A stretch of DNA of 14,360 nucleotides from Candidatus Nomurabacteria bacterium (GTDB lineage Bacteria; Patescibacteriota; Minisyncoccia; Phycocordibacterales; UBA9973). A program made the position numbers and the translations under genes. The stretch is taken from the NCBI GenBank assembly GCA_023267415.1, contig JAHFNM010000019.1, forward strand, positions 1-14,360. Direction: 5' to 3'. How positions within the stretch are numbered: position 1 is the first letter of the stretch; every line of letters starts with the position of its first letter. Of this stretch, positions 1 through 4,702 are shown one piece after another. The notes beneath the pieces were generated by a model. That model was not told the DNA's origin and searched no databases. It saw only the letters and a list, made by a program, of their open reading frames with translations.

Positions 1-99
1 TCTGTCAAGCCCGTGGAGGCCAATGTGGAAAACTATATTAACGTCGCACAATATATCTTTCGCGACGTTGTATACCTAATAAAGCGTAATGAAAGTTAG
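1..99 (+). CDS. C-terminal end of an unidentified protein (partial)
   Basis: Frame 1 is open from the first base to a TAG at 97-99 and gives 32 residues ending in VAQYIFRDVVYLIKRNES. The alternation of hydrophobic and charged residues looks like a protein tail rather than random translation, and the frame ends just before a cluster of inverted repeats, as expected at a gene end. Too little is present to name a family. It could still be a chance open frame because only 33 codons are visible. Confidence 0.45.
   Translation, partial: SVKPVEANVENYINVAQYIFRDVVYLIKRNES
40..69. repeat. 8-bp inverted repeat inside the partial gene end
   Basis: AACGTCGC at 40-47 is the exact reverse complement of GCGACGTT at 62-69, with a 14-base loop. 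It lies within the apparent coding tail, so it may be incidental. It is listed because three stronger inverted repeats follow at once. Confidence 0.35.
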
Positions 100-100
100 C

Positions 101-138
101 GATCATTTTGCAACACGGTTACGCATCGCAAAATGATC
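101..138. repeat. 11-bp inverted repeat just after the stop of the partial gene
   Basis: GATCATTTTGC at 101-111 pairs perfectly with GCAAAATGATC at 128-138 around a 16-base loop. It starts two bases after the TAG at 97-99, so it may act as a terminator or 3'-end hairpin for that gene. The T-run after it is poor (TTCCTAG), so an intrinsic terminator is uncertain. Confidence 0.55.
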
Positions 139-150
139 TTCCTAGCCCAC

Positions 151-193
151 GACAATCTATATGTAGATTGTCATCCCGGACTTGATCCGGGAT
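151..193. repeat. Tandem hairpins, REP-like palindromic element
   Basis: Two perfect stems abut. GACAATCTA (151-159) pairs with TAGATTGTC (164-172), and ATCCCGGA (173-180) pairs with TCCGGGAT (186-193) around CTTGA. The second stem belongs to the widely seen intergenic pattern GTCATCC..GACTT..GGATC of repetitive extragenic palindromes. A degenerate relative lies on the minus strand at 8103-8136. Whether the element is repeated genome-wide cannot be judged from this window. Confidence 0.55.
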
Positions 194-251
194 CCATGCG
201 AATTTCTCCCCCGAATTGCACATCCATGATCGAACCCGTATAATTCGATTT

Positions 252-659
252 ATGAAATATTCATCCATTCTTCGAGGCTCTACAATCGCTTATGGGCTCT
301 TTTTGGTCGTAAACGCGACTCCTAGTATGGCTGCGACCTTGCCTGTGGCCGGTGTTGACGTGATTGTGAAGAATACGGTCAGCGGACGCGTCTTGTCGAC
401 CTTCACCGATGCAAAAGGAAATTTTCGGATCGGAAGCAATGAGAACGGAATGTATGACATCTTTATCGGCAACGAAAGCCTTGCTCCGGTCAAAACTCAG
501 GCAAAAAACGGCTCAGTGAGCGGCAGGATTGTCATCTTGACCGATGCTACGACCACGACGGATTCTCAGGTGTCGCAAAAGGCCATTTGTCCCATTCCAG
601 CAGCTCAACCAGCAAAGCCAATCAAGCCGTTCATCGCTCCGCTTTTAAAGCAAAAATAA
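252..659 (+). CDS. Small secreted protein with carboxypeptidase-regulatory-like beta domain
   Basis: The ATG at 252 was chosen over a TTG at 216 because it puts a typical signal peptide at the N-terminus: MKYSS, hydrophobic core IAYGLFLVVNA, and probable cleavage after SMA near residue 27. The mature part of about 108 residues has a segment (about 31-98) with the pattern PVAGVDVIVKN..SGRVLSTFTDAKGNFRIG, resembling carboxypeptidase-regulatory-like or Ig-like beta-sandwich folds found in surface proteins. The C-terminus is rich in Pro and Lys (QPAKPIKPF), perhaps a wall-contacting or disordered tail. One Cys (113) is present after the signal. No enzyme motif is seen. It is a single gene after the repeat cluster, with no clear promoter or Shine-Dalgarno sequence, and it ends at a strong terminator. 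The exact fold is inferred from pattern only. Confidence 0.7.
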   Translation: MKYSSILRGSTIAYGLFLVVNATPSMAATLPVAGVDVIVKNTVSGRVLSTFTDAKGNFRIGSNENGMYDIFIGNESLAPVKTQAKNGSVSGRIVILTDATTTTDSQVSQKAICPIPAAQPAKPIKPFIAPLLKQK

Positions 660-663
660 ATAC

Positions 664-694
664 TAAAAAAGGGGAAGTTCAGTCCCCTTTTTTA
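664..694. terminator. Bidirectional intrinsic terminator between convergent genes
   Basis: The left arm 664-675 (TAAAAAAGGGGA) pairs with the right arm 683-694 (TCCCCTTTTTTA) over 12 bp around a 7-base loop. It has an A-run on one side and a T-run on the other, so it can stop transcription from both the secreted-protein gene and the convergent metallopeptidase operon. Confidence 0.9.
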
Positions 695-709
695 TTTGCA
701 AAAAATAAT

Positions 710-1237
710 TTAATATTTTTTCAATTCTTTCCGCACAGATTTCCAATCTGGAATTTCTTTTTCTAAGAGTTTCCAAAATCCTCTGCCATGATTGAGTTCT
801 TTGAGATGGCATAATTCATGGACCACAATGTAGTCCTGGAGACGTTCCGGTAAAAACACGATTTTGTAGTTGAAATTGAGGTTTCCGCGACGGGAACAAC
901 TCCCCCATCTGCTTTTTTGATTTCCGATGCGGATCGAGCCGAATGCAAATTGATATTTTGTAGCAAAGAAATTCACTCGCTCATGCACGAGTGTTCGCGC
1001 CAATTCTTTGTGCGCTGCATAGTCGCGGATCGAGTGCTTGCCGAGGAGCGGTGCCGGATGATTTTCGATATATTCAAGTCTTTTTGTGATCCAATCGGTG
1101 TGTTTTTTGACGAATTGCGCAACCAGAATATCCGGAACAAGTCTCGCTTTCGTCACCACGACGCGTCCGTCAGGATGCACCGCAAGCCGCATTCCGCGGG
1201 ATCGTTTTGATATTCGAACTTCGTACTTATATTGCAT
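710..1237 (-). CDS. YgjP-like (DUF45) zinc metallopeptidase
   Basis: The 175-residue product matches the YgjP/SprT-like gluzincin family. It has the zinc motif HELCHLKELNH (H140, E141, H144, third ligand H150), the upstream family signature KSRWGSCSRRGNLNFN (109-123), and the usual C-terminal tail after the HExxH helix. Length is close to E. coli YgjP. The protein is probably cytosolic; the family's substrates are poorly defined. The ATG at 1237 was chosen because it overlaps the end of the upstream PAP2 gene by 11 bases (ATGCAATATAA), a typical translational-coupling arrangement; an in-frame ATG at 1279 would extend it by 14 atypical residues. It is the last gene of the EVE-PAP2-YgjP operon and ends at the terminator at 664-694. 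Family assignment is firm, role open. Confidence 0.88.
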   Translation of the reverse strand: MQYKYEVRISKRSRGMRLAVHPDGRVVVTKARLVPDILVAQFVKKHTDWITKRLEYIENHPAPLLGKHSIRDYAAHKELARTLVHERVNFFATKYQFAFGSIRIGNQKSRWGSCSRRGNLNFNYKIVFLPERLQDYIVVHELCHLKELNHGRGFWKLLEKEIPDWKSVRKELKKY

Positions 1238-1883
1238 TGTGCACTTTTTGCAAAAATGACTTCCCCACCACGATTCCAATCACTGTTCCAAGTATCGCTC
1301 CCGCCACAAAATCGCTAAACCAATGTATCGTCATCGAGACGCCGATACCGATATAGAGTGCATACACAAACAAAATAGAACGGAAGATCTTCTTTTCCAG
1401 AAAGAGCGTGATCAGTGCAAACGACATGGCAAAGGCCACGGCCGTATGCGAGCTCGGCCATCCTTGAAAAGCGCCTCCCCTATAGATTCCAAATTGGAAT
1501 ACATGGCTGGTATCTATGGCGTTTGCAATATGCGGCAAGCCTACGCGGCCAGTAAACACCTTGTAGAGTGAGGAAATTGCCAGTCCGAGTATTCCGGCCT
1601 GAATACTTGCGTATGCAGCGTACTTGAGTCGTAGGTTTTTTCTGGCCGTGCCTACTGTATACAAGATGATCGGCAAAAATACCGGCACAAGAAATCCCAG
1701 CCCAGCGGCTCCGAATCCGATTATCTGCAAGACCGAGTTTCTGGTCGCTTCATAATACAGCCAGTCAAATCCTGAAAGAATGATGATCGCCGTCAACACG
1801 ATCATCGCCAAATGCCAGAAGAAATTCCTTCCCATGAATATGCGGCCAATATTTTTTCCTAATGTATAAAATAATTCATTCAT
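1227..1883 (-). CDS. PAP2-superfamily membrane phosphatase
   Basis: The 218-residue protein has about six hydrophobic segments (roughly 24-46, 51-79, 92-107, 147-163, 168-185, 193-207). The central acid-phosphatase motif GWPSSHTAVAF (141-151, S144/S145/H146) and the last motif IHWFSDFVAG with H187 and D191 are clear. In the first motif K108 is present, but the usual Arg-Pro six residues later is Gly-Leu (TGRVGLP). The Arg expected six residues before the last His is Gly181. These differences from the KxxxxxxRP and SRx5H consensus are unusual. The likely substrate is an isoprenyl or lipid (pyro)phosphate at the membrane. The gene starts two bases after the EVE gene ends and overlaps the metallopeptidase start, so all three are co-transcribed. 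Confidence 0.82.
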   Translation of the reverse strand: MNELFYTLGKNIGRIFMGRNFFWHLAMIVLTAIIILSGFDWLYYEATRNSVLQIIGFGAAGLGFLVPVFLPIILYTVGTARKNLRLKYAAYASIQAGILGLAISSLYKVFTGRVGLPHIANAIDTSHVFQFGIYRGGAFQGWPSSHTAVAFAMSFALITLFLEKKIFRSILFVYALYIGIGVSMTIHWFSDFVAGAILGTVIGIVVGKSFLQKVHNAI

Positions 1884-1885
1884 GA

Positions 1886-2353
1886 TTAGTTGGCCAATAC
1901 TTCAGTTATATATTTGAAATGCTTTTCCGATACCGGCGTCACCGAGAGTCGTGATCCCGTGCGGGTAATTTCCATGCCACTGAGTTCCCGGCTTCGCTTT
2001 ATTTCGCCCAGATTGATCGGATGCTTGAATTTTTTGACGAATGCCATGTCCACGCATGCCCAGATCGGCACACCGTCCTTGGCCTTTGGTTCACAATGCA
2101 TGTCTTTCTTATCAAATTGCGTCTCGTCAGCATGCGGCTTGCTTGCCACCTTTGCGACTCCGTAGATGCCGTTTGGCAATTCTGGTGTTCCGAGTGAATG
2201 ATAGAAAAGGACCAAGTCGCCGACACGCATATCGTCGCGCATAAAATTGCGTGCTTGGTAATTGCGCACGCCCGTCCAGGCCGTTTTCTTGTCACGCTTC
2301 AGGTTGTCGATCGAATAACACGACGCCTCGGATTTGATCAGCCAGTAATTCAT
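1886..2353 (-). CDS. EVE-domain (PUA-like) protein
   Basis: The whole 155-residue product is one EVE domain, as in thymocyte nuclear protein 1-like bacterial proteins. The start MNYWLIKSE and the block TAWTGVRNYQARNF (24-37) followed by GDLVLFYHS (residues about 45-53) are hallmarks. EVE domains have a PUA-like fold and several are known to read modified bases in DNA or RNA; here the ligand is unknown. It is the first gene of a three-gene operon. The ATG at 2353 sits at the edge of an inverted repeat that could hide it in mRNA (see 2352-2458). No good Shine-Dalgarno is seen apart from AGGCGG directly touching the ATG. Confidence 0.9.
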   Translation of the reverse strand: MNYWLIKSEASCYSIDNLKRDKKTAWTGVRNYQARNFMRDDMRVGDLVLFYHSLGTPELPNGIYGVAKVASKPHADETQFDKKDMHCEPKAKDGVPIWACVDMAFVKKFKHPINLGEIKRSRELSGMEITRTGSRLSVTPVSEKHFKYITEVLAN

Positions 2354-2458
2354 CCGCCTAAACTTTCAATGCGTCCACGATTTTTATATTTTGAAAGCGT
2401 GGTGAACAATGAAGCATATTATCGCTAATAATTAATCGGGTGGAAAGTTTGTGCGGAT
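2352..2458 (-). promoter_or_regulatory. Structured leader of the EVE operon with alternative hairpins
   Basis: In the minus-strand transcript the 5' arm ATCCGCACAAACTTTC (2458-2443) can pair with GAAAGTTTAGGCGGAT (2367-2352), a 16-bp repeat with two mismatches. The second arm includes the only SD-like bases and the first two bases of the start codon. Separately, CTTTCAA (2397-2391) can pair with TTGAAAG (2369-2363), which competes for the same GAAAG. CCACG (2402-2398) and CGTGG (2379-2375) interleave with that second stem in a pseudoknot order. This is the layout of a leader that switches between start-hidden and start-exposed forms. No known riboswitch consensus is recognised. Confidence 0.4.
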
Positions 2459-2468
2459 TCATTTCGAC

Positions 2469-2477
2469 ATTTTAACA
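2469..2477 (-). promoter_or_regulatory. Extended -10 promoter for the EVE operon
   Basis: On the minus strand TGT-TAAAAT reads as an extended -10 element (hexamer 2474-2469, TG at 2477-2476). No good -35 is found 16-18 bases upstream, as is common with extended -10 promoters. Transcription would start near 2462, immediately before the first arm of the leader repeat, which supports the assignment. Confidence 0.5.
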
Positions 2478-2487
2478 TAGTATTGAA

Positions 2488-2509
2488 TTCTGATTTGCTG
2501 ATATCAGAA
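2488..2509. promoter_or_regulatory. Palindrome between divergent promoters (possible operator)
   Basis: TTCTGAT (2488-2494) pairs with ATCAGAA (2503-2509), and CTGATATCAG (2498-2507) is itself a perfect 10-bp palindrome. The site lies between the minus-strand -10 at 2469-2474 and the plus-strand -35 at 2521-2526, where a regulator could affect both transcripts. No regulator is identified. Confidence 0.3.
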
Positions 2510-2520
2510 ATTTGAAATGT

Positions 2521-2549
2521 TTGACTACTAATAATATATGTGTTAAAAT
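2521..2549 (+). promoter_or_regulatory. Sigma70-type promoter for the YD-motif secreted protein
   Basis: TTGACT (2521-2526), a 17-base spacer, and TAAAAT (2544-2549) preceded by TGT make a near-consensus extended -10 promoter. Transcription would start near 2556, leaving a leader of about 11 bases without a Shine-Dalgarno sequence. Confidence 0.75.
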
Positions 2550-2567
2550 GCTTTTAAACTGATTCAA

Positions 2568-3050
2568 ATGAAAAAACAAATATTCTTGACTGCACTCATA
2601 GCCTTGATAGGTATGAGCAACGTAGTATTGGCCCAAAAGCCCCAGCAACATTCTGCGCCAGCAAGGGGTGAAGCCCTTTACGTAGAAACAACGAAGTATC
2701 TCCCCTATATGCCTGCCAAGGGATATGAGGACAAGCAAATAAGATACGACCCAGCGAATCGAATGTGGCTAACATTCACAAGTCAGGATTCCAATACTGT
2801 TGAAGCATGGATTTATGACTATGATCCTGCAGGCAACATGACTATGAAGGCCAACATTCTCATGCATCAGGGCGTACCTGAGCGGCACGGGTACTATGTA
2901 TATAAATTTAGCTATGTAACATATACATACGATAAAGCTAATCGTTTAATCACAACTGTTAGCCGCTATGCTTCTGAAGAATTGTTCGGCGAATGTATTC
3001 AAAAAATCGCCGATCGCCTGGGATGGGTTCAACTTAAAAAGAATAAGTAA
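2568..3050 (+). CDS. Small secreted protein with three YD/RHS-like motifs
   Basis: The 160-residue product begins with a clear signal peptide (MKKQIFLTALIALIGMSNVVLA, cleavage after about residue 22). The mature part is rich in Tyr and Asp and carries three short motifs like the core of YD (RHS) repeats: RYDPANRM (59-66), DYDPAGNM (84-91) and TYDKANRL (120-127). Full YD repeats occur in very large shell-forming proteins; a 138-residue mature form cannot make a shell, so this may be an isolated repeat-like fold or a convergent motif. The C-terminus (about 136-156) looks helical with a single Cys. It is a single-gene unit with its own promoter and terminator. Function is unknown; extracytoplasmic location is likely. 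Confidence 0.75.
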   Translation: MKKQIFLTALIALIGMSNVVLAQKPQQHSAPARGEALYVETTKYLPYMPAKGYEDKQIRYDPANRMWLTFTSQDSNTVEAWIYDYDPAGNMTMKANILMHQGVPERHGYYVYKFSYVTYTYDKANRLITTVSRYASEELFGECIQKIADRLGWVQLKKNK

Positions 3051-3081
3051 GTATTTTAAGAAAACCTTGCTTGAGTTATAT

Positions 3082-3126
3082 AATCCGTGTCGACTCCTTT
3101 CAAAGAGCTGACGCGGATTTTTTATT
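3082..3126 (+). terminator. Intrinsic terminator after the YD-motif gene
   Basis: AATCCG (3082-3087) pairs with CGGATT (3114-3119), and the stem continues with one wobble through GTC/GAC and inner CTC/GAG pairs. A T-rich tract (3118-3127) follows. It lies about 30 bases after the stop at 3050. The tail overlaps the -35 of the next promoter. Confidence 0.8.
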
Positions 3127-3154
3127 TGATTTTTAATAAAAAATATGTTCTAAT
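3126..3154 (+). promoter_or_regulatory. Promoter of the pseudouridine synthase gene, probably leaderless
   Basis: TTGATT (3126-3131), a 17-base spacer ending in TGT, and TCTAAT (3149-3154) form an extended -10 promoter. The expected start near 3161 is within two bases of the ATG at 3163, so the mRNA would be leaderless or nearly so. This fits the absence of a Shine-Dalgarno sequence. Confidence 0.6.
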
Positions 3155-3162
3155 GTGAATAC

Positions 3163-3939
3163 ATGAACAAGCGCTCAAAAACCTCAACTCGAAGGCCAGT
3201 CTCCCCTACTCTTCTGTCCACTCGCCCGAATTCGCTCGCTCGAAAGACCGTTCGCATCAACAAGCATATGGCTGACATCGGCCTTTCTTCGCGTCGTGAA
3301 GCCGACGAGCTTATCGCTTCCGGTAAGGTCTTGGTGAATGGCAAAAAGGCTCTCACAGGCATGCAAATCGATCCTGCGAGCGACAAGGTCAAGCTTCTCG
3401 GCAATCGCCCGCAGTCGTATGTGTACTATGCATACAACAAGCCTCAGGGTATCGTGACCACAGGTGCTCAGGGTGATGAAGAGGATATCCTAAACGCAAC
3501 GCAATTTCGCGTGCCAGTCTTTCCCGTAGGACGCCTCGACAAAGATTCTCGCGGGCTCATTTTGATGACCAACGATCGTCGCATCACGCATCGTCTCCTT
3601 GATCCTAAATTCGAGCATGAGAAGGAGTATCGCGTCACGCTCGCGAAGGGCATCACTCAGCAATTCATCGACAAGCTCGAGCACGGCATGATCGTAGACA
3701 AGGTACGCACTAAGAGCACACAAATCACTCGTGAGGGCAACAAAACCTTCCGCATCATCCTCAAAGAAGGCCGCAATCGCCAGATCCGCAAGATGGTGGA
3801 AGCTGCCGGCGACCAAGTTATGGACCTCATGCGCCTCCGTATTGAGCACATCAAGCTCGATAATCTGGGTGAAGGCACATATCGAAATCTTTCAAGCGAA
3901 GAGCAAAAAAACCTTCTTAAGAAACTCTCTCTCAAATAG
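3163..3939 (+). CDS. RsuA/RluB/RluF-family pseudouridine synthase
   Basis: The 258-residue protein isomerises uridine to pseudouridine in rRNA, judged from its family. A Ser/Arg/Thr-rich extension (1-28) precedes an S4 RNA-binding domain (about 29-78, RINKHMADIGLSSRREAD..I..GKVLVNG). The catalytic domain has YNKPQG (91-96), GRLDKDSRGLILMTND (123-138) with catalytic Asp126, and EGRNRQIRKM (202-211). These are the family's diagnostic blocks. Which rRNA position is modified, and so whether it is RluB, RluE, RluF or RsuA in function, cannot be read from sequence. The start at 3163 fits a leaderless promoter. The stop lies 11 bases from the stop of the convergent gene, with no terminator between them. 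Confidence 0.93.
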   Translation: MNKRSKTSTRRPVSPTLLSTRPNSLARKTVRINKHMADIGLSSRREADELIASGKVLVNGKKALTGMQIDPASDKVKLLGNRPQSYVYYAYNKPQGIVTTGAQGDEEDILNATQFRVPVFPVGRLDKDSRGLILMTNDRRITHRLLDPKFEHEKEYRVTLAKGITQQFIDKLEHGMIVDKVRTKSTQITREGNKTFRIILKEGRNRQIRKMVEAAGDQVMDLMRLRIEHIKLDNLGEGTYRNLSSEEQKNLLKKLSLK

Positions 3940-3950
3940 GACCTTATTAT

Positions 3951-4643
3951 TTAATAGATCCCAACTTGAGAATACCGTCCACTAGAAATTGAAATCAATC
4001 TCCCTTTGAACGCTCTCAATATGAAGTTAATATCCCTATCCTCATAGCCTTGTCCTAGGAGATTTTCTACTAAATCACTGCGTCGAACGTGATCTTTTTC
4101 ATCTAAATAATGTATCGCTTTTAGGGCCAAAGTCCTATAACTTTTTTTAGTATGTCTGCTTAATGAATTAGTAGCTTTAGTAAAAACACTGTCAAAACGT
4201 TTAGTGAAATTATGATTTTTAGAAAACTCGTGAAGTAATTTTTCTAAACTTTGTTCATTTTTCCATTGTCGACGTTTTTGCCCTGCAAGGTCCGCAATAA
4301 TCGCTGTATCTTTATCTTTATTGGAGGATAACCTGTTGTTTTGGTGATTATTAAGATAAATTACTCTATCGATCTCACTGGCATCAGCTATACCGTATTC
4401 CAGAGAAACATTTGCATTGCTGGACGTTACATCAAAAATTGCTATCGTTGATGAAAGAATATTTTTCTTAATCAGAGCTAGTAATTCCTCAGCTCTTTGG
4501 TCAGATTCACGACCGATAAGCACGAAGTGAATTGGGAATTTGTGTTCCAGTTTTTCAACAATTTTAAGATATTTAGGACGAATTGTTTTCCAAGGACAAC
4601 CGATAAAGACTTTATTCGATACAACATCTTTTGTTTTAGACAT
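3951..4643 (-). CDS. TIR/deoxyribosyltransferase-like protein with probable C-terminal winged helix
   Basis: The 230-residue product starts with a Rossmann-like domain: strand KVFIGCPW (11-18), later SSTIAIFDVTSSNANVSLEYGIADAS (64-89). The pattern D-x-T-x(2)-N-x-NV-x(2)-E-x-G-x-A is typical of nucleoside 2-deoxyribosyltransferase-like and TIR-like proteins; Glu82 sits at the catalytic Glu position of those families. Residues about 155-230 are rich in helix formers and end in GRLISISSGRYSQVGIY, resembling a winged-helix wing. This suggests an NAD- or nucleotide-acting effector, or a nucleotide-binding regulator. ATG 4643 was preferred to 4676 because a promoter covers the latter. The gene is visibly more AT-rich than its neighbours and has its own promoter, both consistent with transfer. 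The domain call is by motif; the defence role is inference. Confidence 0.7.
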   Translation of the reverse strand: MSKTKDVVSNKVFIGCPWKTIRPKYLKIVEKLEHKFPIHFVLIGRESDQRAEELLALIKKNILSSTIAIFDVTSSNANVSLEYGIADASEIDRVIYLNNHQNNRLSSNKDKDTAIIADLAGQKRRQWKNEQSLEKLLHEFSKNHNFTKRFDSVFTKATNSLSRHTKKSYRTLALKAIHYLDEKDHVRRSDLVENLLGQGYEDRDINFILRAFKGRLISISSGRYSQVGIY

Positions 4644-4651
4644 AACAAGTA

Positions 4652-4672
4652 ATTTTATTATTTTAATAAAAT
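4652..4672. repeat. AT-rich inverted repeat over the TIR-like gene promoter
   Basis: ATTTTATT (4652-4659) pairs perfectly with AATAAAAT (4665-4672) around a 5-base loop. It covers the -10 hexamer of the TIR-like gene and could be an operator, or a by-product of high AT content. Confidence 0.35.
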
Positions 4673-4687
4673 ACACACTTTATTCAA
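4660..4687 (-). promoter_or_regulatory. Promoter of the TIR-like gene
   Basis: On the minus strand TTGAAT (4687-4682), a 16-base spacer and TAAAAT (4665-4660) are well placed. Transcription would start near 4653, ten bases before the ATG at 4643. It lies in the gap after the ABC transporter, so the gene can be expressed alone. Confidence 0.55.
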
Positions 4688-4702
4688 TTTTAGTAATTAT
4701 TT

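Noticed and set aside
1..200. CRISPR array or phage attachment site suggested by the repeats at the left edge
   Set aside because: The repeats differ from one another, have no regular spacing, and no integrase or tRNA is near.
216..251. TTG start at 216 for the first secreted protein
   Set aside because: It would place 12 charged residues before the signal peptide; the ATG at 252 gives a normal one.
2472..2738. Minus-strand frame of 88 codons opposite the start of the YD-motif gene
   Set aside because: It would cross both divergent promoters and the signal-peptide region of the plus-strand gene, with no supporting start signal.
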